NCBI GenBank assembly: GCA_040080835.1 | Contig: JBEBHP010000003.1 | Location: 226,125-290,124, forward strand | DNA: 64,000 bases | Reading direction: 5' to 3' | Source of the DNA: SZUA-430 sp040080835 | Lineage (GTDB): Bacteria; Pseudomonadota; Alphaproteobacteria; Micropepsales; Micropepsaceae | Shown: positions 18,702 to 26,679 of the stretch, piece after piece | Layout: each line of letters starts with the position of its first letter | Position numbering within the stretch: position 1 is the stretch's first letter | Notes under the pieces: model-generated | The model's database searches: none | What the model was told of the DNA's origin: nothing | The model's input: the letters and a program-made list of their open reading frames with translations, nothing else | Program-made: the position numbers and the translations under genes

Positions 18702-19145
18702 TTACAGTGGTTTCACAACTACGAGCAGCACAATCAGGATCATCAGGACGGCCGGAACTTCGTTTACGATCCGGAAGAAGCGCTGGGTTTTTCGGTTTTC
18801 ACCGCGCTCGAAATCACGCCGCCATCTGGAAAACATGCCATGAAAACCCGACAGAATTATGACGAACAGCAATTTCAGGTGAAACCAGGGCTGTGACCAG
18901 GCGTCGATCGCCGCTGCAAGGGCAAGACCAAACGCCCAGGTCGCGATCATTGCCGGGTTGATGATGATGCGCAGGAGCCTGCGCTCCATCAGAGCAAATC
19001 GCTCGTACTCCGCTGAGCCAAACTTGGTTTCGCAGTGATAGACGAAGAGTCGAGGCAGATAGAGCATTCCCGCCATCCACGAGATAACGGAGATGATGTG
19101 AAATGCCTTCAGCCAAGGGTAGTATGCAAACAAGGTTTCGCTCAT
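18702..19145 (-). CDS. hemJ: Protoporphyrinogen IX oxidase HemJ
   Basis: Membrane-bound haem b protein that oxidises protoporphyrinogen IX to protoporphyrin IX, the penultimate step of haem synthesis. The 147-residue product starts at 19145 (MSETLFAYYPWLKAFHIISV). It has about four transmembrane helices, the conserved histidine in KAFHIISVISWMAGMLYLPR, a second candidate in LFVYHCE and the C-terminal NEVPAVLMILIVLLVV helix. All fit UPF0093/HemJ. Its start overlaps the hemH stop by four bases, so hemE-hemH-hemJ is one coupled operon covering three of the last four haem steps. Confidence 0.92.
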   Translation of the reverse strand: MSETLFAYYPWLKAFHIISVISWMAGMLYLPRLFVYHCETKFGSAEYERFALMERRLLRIIINPAMIATWAFGLALAAAIDAWSQPWFHLKLLFVIILSGFHGMFSRWRRDFERGENRKTQRFFRIVNEVPAVLMILIVLLVVVKPL

Positions 19146-20179
19146 GCGGGGCAGCTCTCCAGTGCACATTGTCGACACGTGGCTGGACAGACCCTGATGC
19201 CACCCTCGGGCCTTGTTCCAGACTCATTCACGACTTCCTTCACGAGGTTCGCAAGCCCGTTCACAAATGCCGGGTGGGTGCCTATGGCCGGAACCCGGAG
19301 ATACGTTGGAATGCCACTGTCAGCAGCGAGCTTCGCATACTCGATGTCGAGTTCGACGAGCGTTTCGGAGTGCTCCGATACGAAAGCAATGGGTACCACC
19401 ACGAGTGCCTTGCCTTCGGCGCCGGCGCGCCTGATTTCCTCTTCTGTCGAAGGGCCGATCCATGTCATCGGACCGACGCGGCTCTGGTAGGAGACTTTCC
19501 AATCCAGGTTTGGAAGGTTCAGCGTTTCGACCACTGACTTTGCTGTCTGTTCGATCTGCGCCTGGTACGGGTCACCTGACCTGATCACAGACTCGGGCAA
19601 CCCATGGGCCGAAAACAGAAGTCGGTATTTTATGTTTGGTGGCAGATTTTCCAGTGTCTGACTGATCAACTCCCTGTGCGCCTTAATCAGCCCTTGATTG
19701 GACGGGTAACAGCACATCGCCACGGTTGGGGCGAGGAGCTTGCGGTCCCGAGCGACTGCGGTCCATTCGCGGATAGAGGAACGTGACGTCGTTGTCGAGA
19801 ACTGCGGGTAGAGCGGGAGCAGTACGATCTTGTTGGGCCGGAAACGTCTGACCGGCTCGATTATGTCCAGTGCGCGAGGGGAGGAATAGCGCATGGCAAC
19901 GAACACTTCGTAATTGTGCTCGGAGTTTGAAAGCGATGCGTGCAATGCCGAAGCTTGCGAATATGTCTGTCCGAGGATCGGCGAGCTGCCGCCCAGCTTG
20001 GTATAGATATTCCTGGCAATTGGTGCGCGCCGCCGCGATATCAGTTTTGCAACCAACCAGCGCAGCGGCGAAGGCAAGCGGATGATTGCTGCGTCATTGA
20101 ACAGGTTGAAAAGAAAGGGTTCTACTTCCGCCAGGGAGCCCGGCCCTCCCAGATTGAACAGAACGACAGCGACTCTCAT
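19142..20179 (-). CDS. hemH: Ferrochelatase
   Basis: Inserts Fe2+ into protoporphyrin IX to make haem. The 345-residue product begins with the family pattern VAVVLFNLGGPGSLAEVEPF, followed by FNDAAIIRLP. It has LLFSAHGLPESVI, which includes the catalytic histidine, and ALVVVPIAFVSEHSETLVELD with the conserved SEHxETLxELD. It overlaps hemE by four bases upstream and hemJ by four bases downstream. The C-terminus carries several cysteines (RVCPATCRQCALESC). This recalls the 2Fe-2S ligands of some ferrochelatases, though I cannot confirm a cluster. Confidence 0.95.
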   Translation of the reverse strand: MRVAVVLFNLGGPGSLAEVEPFLFNLFNDAAIIRLPSPLRWLVAKLISRRRAPIARNIYTKLGGSSPILGQTYSQASALHASLSNSEHNYEVFVAMRYSSPRALDIIEPVRRFRPNKIVLLPLYPQFSTTTSRSSIREWTAVARDRKLLAPTVAMCCYPSNQGLIKAHRELISQTLENLPPNIKYRLLFSAHGLPESVIRSGDPYQAQIEQTAKSVVETLNLPNLDWKVSYQSRVGPMTWIGPSTEEEIRRAGAEGKALVVVPIAFVSEHSETLVELDIEYAKLAADSGIPTYLRVPAIGTHPAFVNGLANLVKEVVNESGTRPEGGIRVCPATCRQCALESCPA

Positions 20180-21231
20180 GCCGCTTTCCTGACAGACCTG
20201 ATCAGCTGTTCAACATTCACTATGGGTGTTTCCTGGCGAATGCCATGACCGAGATTGAAGATATGCGGCTGACCCTTTGTCTGGGTCAGAATTGACGCGA
20301 TTGCCTGCTCAAGCCCGGGCCCGCCCTGGCTCAACGCGATGGGGTCAAGGTTGCCTTGCGTTCCCATTCCCGGTCGAATTTCGTGCCTCAGTTTCGTGAG
20401 TGACGTCTGGTAGTCCACGGAAACGGCATTTGTGCCGGTGGTATTGGCGTAGTCAGCGTAGTTCAGGCCTGCTCCTCTCGGAAACACAATGAATGGTGTC
20501 CCCGGGCATTTTTCACGGACCAGGGAAATGATCCTGCGAATGGGTTCGAGTGAGTATTTTCCGACCTGGTCTGCAGGGATTGTTCCTGCCCAGCTTTCGA
20601 AAATCTGCAGAGCTTCGGCGCCTGCCTTCACTTGCTCGACCAGATAGGCGCTTGTTGTCTCAATCAGAATTTCGAGGAGCGCGTCGAGTGATTGCGGATG
20701 ATCGTAGGTAAACTTCCTCAGGTGTTCGCTTTCATCCGAGCTTCCGCCGGCAATCATGTAATTCGCAACTGTCCAGGGAGCACCGGCAAAACCAAGCATC
20801 GTCACCGATGGAGGAAGGTTCGCTCTGACTTTTGAAACAGTTTCAAAAATAGGGGCCAGGTTTGGCAGTGCCGTTCCAGGATCCAGTTTTGCCAGGGCCT
20901 GTGGTTCCAACGGTGACAGCTTTGGCCCTTCGCCTTCAGCGAACCAAAGTTTCTGACCCAGTGCATGCGGAATTACCAAGATATCCGAGAACAGGATTGC
21001 GCCATCAAACCCAAACCGATGGATCGGTTGCAGAGTGACTTCAGCGGCATAAGCCGGCGTGAAGCACAGCTTCATGAAATCGCCAGCTTTTGCACGCAGA
21101 TCGCGATATTCTGACAGGTATCGACCTGCCTGCCGCATCAGCCAGATTGGCTGCGGGCTTACGGTTTCGCCAGCAAGCACTCGAAGAATTGGTTTTTTTG
21201 CCTGCGTGCCGACCACTGGTTCTCTTTCCAT
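20176..21231 (-). CDS. hemE: Uroporphyrinogen decarboxylase
   Basis: Decarboxylates uroporphyrinogen III to coproporphyrinogen III. The 351-residue product has the signature PIWLMRQAGRYLSEYR near residue 30, GFAGAPWTVANYMI in the middle, and a C-terminal FNLGHGIRQETP. It is first in the hemE-hemH-hemJ minus-strand operon and diverges from ppsR. In Caulobacter the chromosome origin lies immediately upstream of hemE, so this gene marks the origin region. Its promoter must lie within the AT-rich spacer that follows. Confidence 0.96.
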   Translation of the reverse strand: MEREPVVGTQAKKPILRVLAGETVSPQPIWLMRQAGRYLSEYRDLRAKAGDFMKLCFTPAYAAEVTLQPIHRFGFDGAILFSDILVIPHALGQKLWFAEGEGPKLSPLEPQALAKLDPGTALPNLAPIFETVSKVRANLPPSVTMLGFAGAPWTVANYMIAGGSSDESEHLRKFTYDHPQSLDALLEILIETTSAYLVEQVKAGAEALQIFESWAGTIPADQVGKYSLEPIRRIISLVREKCPGTPFIVFPRGAGLNYADYANTTGTNAVSVDYQTSLTKLRHEIRPGMGTQGNLDPIALSQGGPGLEQAIASILTQTKGQPHIFNLGHGIRQETPIVNVEQLIRSVRKAA

Positions 21232-21599
21232 CTATAATCATACTTATAGTTATTAGAATCTAAGTAGGAAGATGTAGGGCGTGTGGAGAATTAGGATAGG
21301 ATTGTCGTCCATAGATCTTCCCCAAGGTGGTACCCAGGGCGAAGGTTTTTCCATAGCTGGGGATAGTTGACGCGAAGCTTATGAAAACAGCGATGGTGTG
21401 TTGGTTTTGCAATGTGGATGTCTTGGGTACGGGTGTGGAATCGAAAAGCTCTGGATATCTTCATTTGGGTTGACCCCTGTGGTGGAGATGCACTGGATAC
21501 AAAGGGGGATTGGTCTGGGTAAGTCCAATCAGCTGTTGCATCCATGTCTCATCCTTAGTGTTATTTCATAGTTGTCGACAGATTGATCCTCAGGTGACC
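21232..21599. other. Candidate chromosomal replication origin (oriC) between hemE and ppsR
   Basis: This 368-base gene-free spacer separates divergent hemE and ppsR, the same pair that flanks the origin in Caulobacter crescentus and Rickettsia. The first 32 bases (21231-21262) contain only 6 G or C, suiting a DNA-unwinding element. DnaA-box-like sequences are TGTGGAGAA (21282-21290, 8 of 9), TGTGGATGT (21413-21421), TGTGGAATC (21434-21442) and TTTTCCATA (21347-21355). Caulobacter-type weak-box cores TCCCCA are at 21319-21324 and, reversed, at 21358-21363. Two GANTC methylation sites are at 21256 and 21438. No CtrA site (TTAA-N7-TTAA) and no perfect DnaA box were seen. Confidence 0.55.
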
Positions 21600-22439
21600 G
21601 TGCAGAAAACCCGGACAATAGCGATCTATTTTCATCTTCACCTGATTTCGGACTCGACGGGCGAGACGCTGAATGCTGTCGCGAAAGCGGCATGTGCGCA
21701 GTTTGAAATGGGACGACCGATCGAGCATTTCTATCCGTTGGTCAGAAACCGGAAGCAGCTGGATCGGGCAATGGCTGAGCTCGAAACTGCACCAGGTCTG
21801 GTGCTTCACACCATCGTCAATGCGGAATTGCGACAAGCGCTTGAAACACGTTGCAGGGAATTGGGGCAGCCATCGGTGGCTGTGCTTGACCCAGTTATGG
21901 CAAAGCTTGGCAGCTACCTTGGCGTGGAAGAAAGCCACCGTCCAGGCGCGCAGCATGAACTTGATGCAAAGTATTTTGCACGCATTGAAGCGCTGAATTA
22001 TACGATGGCTCATGATGACGGGCAAAGTGTGGCGACGCTTCAGTTTGCCGATATTATCCTGGTGGGTGTGAGCCGGACATCGAAAACACCTACCTGCATT
22101 TACCTCGCAAATCGCGGCGTCAAAGCTGCGAATATTCCGATTGTCGCCGGTGTGCCGCTTCCAGACGAACTGAACCAGATCAAGGGTCCGCTCATTGTTG
22201 GACTTGTCGCAAGCCCTGACCGGCTGGTTCACATTCGCAAGAACAGGCTTTTGTCGCTGAAGGAAGAAACAGATACCGCATATGTAGATATAGATGCAGT
22301 TCGGGCCGAACTGGTTGCTGCGCGCCGGCTGTTCACTGAAAGGAACTGGCCGGTGATCGATGTAAACAGGCGGTCAATTGAGGAAACTGCGGCCGAGATC
22401 CTGGCGCTCTATAGCCGCGTGGAGCCCAAAGTCGAATGA
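21600..22439 (+). CDS. ppsR: Pyruvate, phosphate/water dikinase regulatory protein (DUF299)
   Basis: Bifunctional ADP-dependent kinase and Pi-dependent phosphorylase that switches pyruvate phosphate dikinase or PEP synthetase off and on. The family N-terminus FHLHLISDSTGETLNAVAKA is present. A P-loop-like GVSRTSKTPTCIYLANRG and the C-terminal YVDIDAVRAELVAARRLF follow. The upstream frame to 21510 has no family match. GTG codons at 21594 and 21600 are candidates, and AGGTGA at 21592-21597 favours 21600. It heads the tightly packed ppsR-maf-aroE-coaE-dnaQ operon. The homologue in Rickettsia prowazekii is, as I recall, RP001 beside the origin. Confidence 0.92.
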   Translation: MQKTRTIAIYFHLHLISDSTGETLNAVAKAACAQFEMGRPIEHFYPLVRNRKQLDRAMAELETAPGLVLHTIVNAELRQALETRCRELGQPSVAVLDPVMAKLGSYLGVEESHRPGAQHELDAKYFARIEALNYTMAHDDGQSVATLQFADIILVGVSRTSKTPTCIYLANRGVKAANIPIVAGVPLPDELNQIKGPLIVGLVASPDRLVHIRKNRLLSLKEETDTAYVDIDAVRAELVAARRLFTERNWPVIDVNRRSIEETAAEILALYSRVEPKVE

Positions 22440-23032
22440 GTACGCTCATCCTCGCGTCCGGAAGTGCAGCACGGCAACGGATGCTGAGAGCGGCAGGTGT
22501 CGAGTTTTCTGTGCAAACGGCAGCAATAGATGAAGAGGCGATCCTGCAATCCCTGCAAGCAGAAGAGGCACGGCCAAGAGACATGGCCGATCTGCTGGCT
22601 GAATTAAAGGCGGTCAAAGTATCGACCTCACGTCCGGAAACCTGGGTTATTGGTGCAGACCAGGTCTTAAGTCTGGGCAAAGAGTGTTTTCAGAAGCCAG
22701 GTACACTCGTGAAGGCGCGACAGCAACTCCTGCGGCTGAAAGGCAAAGTCCATGTGCTGAGCAGTGCGGTTTGTGTTGCCAAGAATGGCTCTGTTGTCTG
22801 GCGGTTTGTCGGCGAAGCTCGACTCACGATGCGAGACTTTACTGACCAGTTCCTGGAGTCATACCTTGTGGAAGCGGGTGAGGAAATCCTGGGAAGTGTT
22901 GGTGCGTATCATGTTGAAGGCCTCGGTTTGCAGCTATTCTCGGATATCGATGGCGACCTGTTTACAATCCAGGGAATGCCGATGCTGCCTCTGCTGGACT
23001 ATCTGCGCCTCAACGGTGTTTTAAATCCATGA
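22436..23032 (+). CDS. maf: Maf-family nucleoside triphosphate pyrophosphatase
   Basis: Hydrolyses non-canonical or modified nucleoside triphosphates to monophosphates. The 198-residue product has the N-terminal ILASGSAARQRMLRAAG (SxSxxR motif), VIGADQVLSL with the catalytic aspartate, and YLVEAGEEILGSVGAYHVEG. The active-site second motif reads GADQ as in the Maf/YceF type. It overlaps ppsR and aroE by four bases each. Sub-specificity (dTTP/UTP type or m7GTP type) cannot be settled by eye. Confidence 0.92.
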   Translation: MSTLILASGSAARQRMLRAAGVEFSVQTAAIDEEAILQSLQAEEARPRDMADLLAELKAVKVSTSRPETWVIGADQVLSLGKECFQKPGTLVKARQQLLRLKGKVHVLSSAVCVAKNGSVVWRFVGEARLTMRDFTDQFLESYLVEAGEEILGSVGAYHVEGLGLQLFSDIDGDLFTIQGMPMLPLLDYLRLNGVLNP

Positions 23033-23877
23033 TGCTGACCGGCAAAGCACGACTGGCTGGAGTGATTGGCTGGCCCATATCCCACAGCCTTTCGCCTGCC
23101 CTGCATGGGTTCTGGATCCGGGAGTTGGGGCTGGATGCGGCGTATGTGCCGCTGGCGGTTCGTCCGGAAGATTTCAGGAACGTTGTTTCGATTCTTCCGC
23201 TGATGGGGTTTCGGGGCGTCAATGTCACGTTGCCCCACAAGGAAGCGGCATTCCAGCTATCCGAAACCCGTGATGATGCCGCCGCGGCAACGGGCGCGGT
23301 CAACACGCTGGTGTTTGAAGGCGGCCGTGTGCACGGCAGGAACACGGATGTGACGGGTTACCTAGCCTCGCTTGACGAAGCTGGAGTGGGGGTGCTTGAG
23401 GGGAAATCTGCCGTGGTGCTTGGTGCGGGTGGCGCTGCCCGGGCCGTCATTTTCGGCTTGGTGTCGCGTGGTCTTGGACGCGTGTGCATTGTCAATCGGT
23501 CGCTTGAGAAAGCTGCGGCGCTTGCAAGTTTTTTTGGCGACCGCGTCAGTGCGCAACCTTGGGGTGAACTTGCACAAGCGCTGGGATCTGCTGATCTGTT
23601 GGTCAATACGTCAAGTCTGGGCATGGCCGGTCAGCCGGGGCTCGATGTTGACGTTGGATGGCTGAAAAGCGGGGCCGTCGTCAGTGATATTGTTTATCGT
23701 CCGCTTGAGACTCAACTCTTGGCGGACGCCCGCTCTCGTGGTCTGAAGACCGTGGATGGGCTTGGCATGCTGTTGCACCAAGCTCGTGCAGGTTTCAATG
23801 CCTGGTTCGACGCGAATGCTCATGTCACCCCAGAACTGCGACGTCATCTGCTTTCAATTCTCGAAGGCAAGAGTTGA
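23029..23877 (+). CDS. aroE: Shikimate dehydrogenase
   Basis: NADPH-dependent reduction of 3-dehydroshikimate to shikimate in aromatic amino-acid synthesis. The 282-residue product has GVIGWPISHSLSPALHGFW (shikimate-binding serines), NVTLPHKE with the catalytic lysine, GAVNTLV and NTDVTGY. The cofactor domain has VLGAGGAARAVIFGL and the NRS phosphate-binding stretch (CIVNRSLEKA). The C-terminus has GLGMLLHQARAGFNAWF. Four-base overlaps link it with maf and coaE. Confidence 0.95.
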   Translation: MMLTGKARLAGVIGWPISHSLSPALHGFWIRELGLDAAYVPLAVRPEDFRNVVSILPLMGFRGVNVTLPHKEAAFQLSETRDDAAAATGAVNTLVFEGGRVHGRNTDVTGYLASLDEAGVGVLEGKSAVVLGAGGAARAVIFGLVSRGLGRVCIVNRSLEKAAALASFFGDRVSAQPWGELAQALGSADLLVNTSSLGMAGQPGLDVDVGWLKSGAVVSDIVYRPLETQLLADARSRGLKTVDGLGMLLHQARAGFNAWFDANAHVTPELRRHLLSILEGKS

Positions 23878-24485
23878 TGCTTATCATCGGATTGACTGGT
23901 TCAATCGGGATGGGAAAAAGCGAGACCGCAAAGATGTTTGCGCGTCATAATGTGCCCGTTTGCGATTCAGACTCGGTTGTCCATCGTCTCTATGATGTCG
24001 GTGGCGCGGCGGTGAAAGCGGTGTCTGAGGTCTTTCCGACATCGCTTGTGGATGGACGGATTGACCGGGACCGATTGTCCAAGCTGGTGATCGGGAAGCC
24101 TGAGGAAATCCGAAAGCTCGAGCTGCTTGTTCATCCGCTGGTGGCGCAGGCGCAGGCGCAGTTTCTGCAGGATCATGCAGCGCAGGGCGCCAGTATGGTT
24201 CTGCTTGATATTCCATTGCTGCTCGAATCCACGGGTCCGAAGCGGGTGGATGTGGTGGTGGTTGTATCTGCGCCGGCAGAGTTGCAGAGGAAACGCGTGC
24301 TTGCTCGTCCAGGCATGAGTGCTGAAAAGTTCGAGTCCATTCTCGCGAAGCAGCTGCCAGATGAACTGAAGCGTGCGCAAGCCGACTATGTCATTGATAC
24401 ATCACAAGGCCTGGTCCACGCTGAAGCACAGGTCATTTCAGTGATTGAAAAATTGCGTGACCGGAAGGGATTGATCTGGAAATAG
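23874..24485 (+). CDS. coaE: Dephospho-CoA kinase
   Basis: Phosphorylates dephospho-CoA at the 3' hydroxyl, the last step of coenzyme A synthesis. The 203-residue product has the P-loop GLTGSIGMGKSETAKMF, DSDSVVHRLYD and LLDIPLLLES as in the family. R-rich lid residues follow at QRKRVLARPGMSAEKF. It overlaps aroE by four bases and is followed by dnaQ after three bases. Complete and ordinary in every motif. Confidence 0.95.
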   Translation: MMLIIGLTGSIGMGKSETAKMFARHNVPVCDSDSVVHRLYDVGGAAVKAVSEVFPTSLVDGRIDRDRLSKLVIGKPEEIRKLELLVHPLVAQAQAQFLQDHAAQGASMVLLDIPLLLESTGPKRVDVVVVVSAPAELQRKRVLARPGMSAEKFESILAKQLPDELKRAQADYVIDTSQGLVHAEAQVISVIEKLRDRKGLIWK

Positions 24486-24488
24486 AAC

Positions 24489-25187
24489 ATGCGCGAAATC
24501 GTACTCGACACTGAAACCACCGGACTTGAACCGTCACAGGGACATCGCATCATCGAGATCGGGTGTCTTGAGCTGAACAATCGCACACCAACAGGTGCGC
24601 GTTATCACGCCTATATAAATCCGCAGCGTGACGTGCCCGAAGAAGCGCAGAGGATCAGCAACCTGTCGACGGAATTTCTTCTCGACAAGCCAGTATTTGC
24701 AGATGTCGCGGACGGGTTTCTGGAGTTCATCGCCGACAGCCCGCTTGTCATTCACAACGCGGAATTCGATCTGAAATTTCTGAACTCAGAGCTTGGAAAA
24801 CTCAAGAAGCCGTCGTTGCCAACTGCACGCGCGGTCGACACCGTTCACATCGCCAGGCGAAAATATCCAGGCTCGCCTGCTTCCCTGGATGCACTTTGCC
24901 GACGCTTCAACATCAGCCTCGAAGAGCGCAAGTCCAAGGGCCACGGTGCGATGCTCGACGTCGAGTTGCTCGCGCAGGTCTATCTGGAACTGATGGGGGG
25001 GCGGCAGCCGGGACTGGAACTCGTCGCAAAGTCTTCAGGACTGACCCCAGTCACAACCTCGCGAGCGACCGCGCCAAAGAGACCAAACGTCCTTGCGCCA
25101 CGGATTAGCGACGAGGAGAAGGCCCATCACGATGCATTAATTCAAGGCCTTGGCAATTCTGCCATCTGGAAAACAACGCCCAACTAA
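24489..25187 (+). CDS. dnaQ: DNA polymerase III epsilon subunit (3'-5' proofreading exonuclease)
   Basis: Proofreading subunit of the replicative polymerase. The 232-residue product has Exo I (VLDTETTGL, with the DxE pair), Exo II (IHNAEFDLKFLN) and Exo III-epsilon (GHGAMLDVELLAQVYLEL, with H and D catalytic residues). The C-terminal tail is Ala/Pro/Lys-rich and ends in a segment that would bind the alpha subunit. It lies last in the ppsR-maf-aroE-coaE-dnaQ operon, converging with a four-base overlap on secB. Confidence 0.95.
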   Translation: MREIVLDTETTGLEPSQGHRIIEIGCLELNNRTPTGARYHAYINPQRDVPEEAQRISNLSTEFLLDKPVFADVADGFLEFIADSPLVIHNAEFDLKFLNSELGKLKKPSLPTARAVDTVHIARRKYPGSPASLDALCRRFNISLEERKSKGHGAMLDVELLAQVYLELMGGRQPGLELVAKSSGLTPVTTSRATAPKRPNVLAPRISDEEKAHHDALIQGLGNSAIWKTTPN

Positions 25188-25678
25188 GCCGTGGCGGTTT
25201 GCGCCTTTTGTTGTGCGGCTTGGGCGCGATACAGCGTCATGAAGTCGATCGGATCGAGCAGGAGTGGCGGGAATCCGCCGTCGCGGGTCAGGTCAGCCAC
25301 AACGCGACGTGCGAACGGGAACAGCTGGCGCGGGCACTCAATCAACAGGACTGGCTGCACGTTTTCCGGTGTGATGTTTTTCAGCATGAACACGCCAGCA
25401 TAGGTCACTTCGCAGACAAATACCGTCTGGTTGGCTGACTTGGCGTCCGCGCGGATGCGAACGAGCACTTCGTACTGATCAACGCCCAGTCCTCGGGCCT
25501 GTACATCGACGCCCACTTCCAGTGCCGGTTTTTGACCCTGGAGGCTCATGGGAGCCGCCGGGTTTTCGAATGACAAATCCTTAACGTATTGTGCCAGGAC
25601 CTGAATTTGTGCCGCATTGCCTGCTGCACCCTGGAGGTCAGCGTCCGTGCCGGTGCCGTTAAGTTGATTGTCGCTCAT
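25184..25678 (-). CDS. secB: Protein-export chaperone SecB
   Basis: Tetrameric chaperone that keeps precursor proteins unfolded and hands them to SecA. The product is about 164 residues from the ATG at 25678 (MSDNQLN). A longer frame to 25705 is unlikely. The core reads LAQYVKDLSFENP, VFVCEVTYAGVF and LLIECPRQLFPFARRVVADLTRDGGFPPLLLDPIDF, the SecB signature. A C-terminal Ala/Gln-rich tail follows. SecB beside dnaQ and divergent from timA is a conserved alphaproteobacterial arrangement. Confidence 0.96.
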   Translation of the reverse strand: MSDNQLNGTGTDADLQGAAGNAAQIQVLAQYVKDLSFENPAAPMSLQGQKPALEVGVDVQARGLGVDQYEVLVRIRADAKSANQTVFVCEVTYAGVFMLKNITPENVQPVLLIECPRQLFPFARRVVADLTRDGGFPPLLLDPIDFMTLYRAQAAQQKAQTATA

Positions 25679-25879
25679 TCGAATGGTGTCCTTGAAATCT
25701 GGCAATAAAACGCAATTTTACATGGGCGGGTGGCTAACACGGTTCTTGGTGTACAGACAAGGGAATGTGTGGTTCACCCAATTTTTGCCATGTCCGGGTG
25801 CTGGATTGAAAGGAAGTCGCGCATACACTCTGGACCCCTGCAGGGTGCGCGTGTAGGATTTTCAACAGAGCACGCGCCA

Positions 25880-25911
25880 CACTTTCGGCATGCACGCTGA
25901 CCGAAAGAGTG
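25880..25911 (+). repeat. Hairpin in the timA leader
   Basis: CACTTTCGG (25880-25888) pairs with CCGAAAG-A-GTG (25901-25911): a 10-bp stem with one bulged A and a 12-base loop, about 45 bases upstream of timA. It may be a 5'-leader hairpin or an operator. No T-run follows. Confidence 0.35.
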
Positions 25912-25955
25912 AGAAAGTTCTCAAAGAAGTGTGCTGGTGAAGGCGGTAAGGTGCG

Positions 25956-26666
25956 ATGGGCGGATCCGAAATAGAAATCCTGTTTTTTGCTGGTATCGCC
26001 GCATTCATCGGGTACCGTCTGTACATGGTCCTGGGCAAGAGAACCGGAAACGAGCAACCTCCCTTTGACCGGATAAACCAGCGAGAACGCATGGAACGTC
26101 CGCGCGCAAGCGCCGCGCCGGCAGAAGAGAAAGTTGTGCCGTTATCGCGGGGACGCGAGACGCTTCGGCCACTGGCGAAAGACAGCATATTCAATTCGAT
26201 CGAGCCCGGATCGAAGCTTGCTGCTTCCCTGAAAAGTATTCGTGAACAAGATCCAGGGTTCGATGCCGATGCCTTCGTCAAAGGCGCCAAGGGCGCGCAT
26301 GAGATGATTGCCAAGGCATTCGCAGACGCTGACAGAGACGGCCTGAAACCGCTGCTTGCAGACGACGTATTTGCAAGTTTTGAGGGAGCGATTTCAGTGC
26401 GCGAGCGCTCCGGACAAAAAATGGAGTTCGCGTTCGTCGGGTTGAAGGAAGCCAAAATAGAAGTGGCAACACTTCGAGGACGCATTGCTGAAATTACAGT
26501 GCGGTTTGTCAGCGAACTGATCAGCGCGACCCGAGATGCCGCAGGCGTGGTGATCGAGGGTGCCGCTGGGGTCGTGCGCGAAGTGACGGATGTGTGGACT
26601 TTTGCCAGGGACACAAAGTCATCGGATCCCAACTGGAAAGTCGTTGCCACTGCAGGGGCTGCGTAG
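25956..26666 (+). CDS. timA: Tim44/TimA domain protein
   Basis: A 236-residue inner-membrane-anchored protein. One N-terminal transmembrane segment (ILFFAGIAAFIGYRLYMVLG) is followed by a basic, flexible linker and a C-terminal Tim44-like domain (about 85-236; GFDADAFVKGAKGAHEMIAKAF and AGVVREVTDVWTFARD). Mitochondrial Tim44 tethers Hsp70 to the import channel. The bacterial homologue TimA is membrane-bound and lies next to secB and mltA in alphaproteobacteria, with a role not firmly known. The ATG is preceded by an AAGGTG-type ribosome-binding site. Confidence 0.88.
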   Translation: MGGSEIEILFFAGIAAFIGYRLYMVLGKRTGNEQPPFDRINQRERMERPRASAAPAEEKVVPLSRGRETLRPLAKDSIFNSIEPGSKLAASLKSIREQDPGFDADAFVKGAKGAHEMIAKAFADADRDGLKPLLADDVFASFEGAISVRERSGQKMEFAFVGLKEAKIEVATLRGRIAEITVRFVSELISATRDAAGVVIEGAAGVVREVTDVWTFARDTKSSDPNWKVVATAGAA

Positions 26667-26679
26667 CATAACGCGCTTC

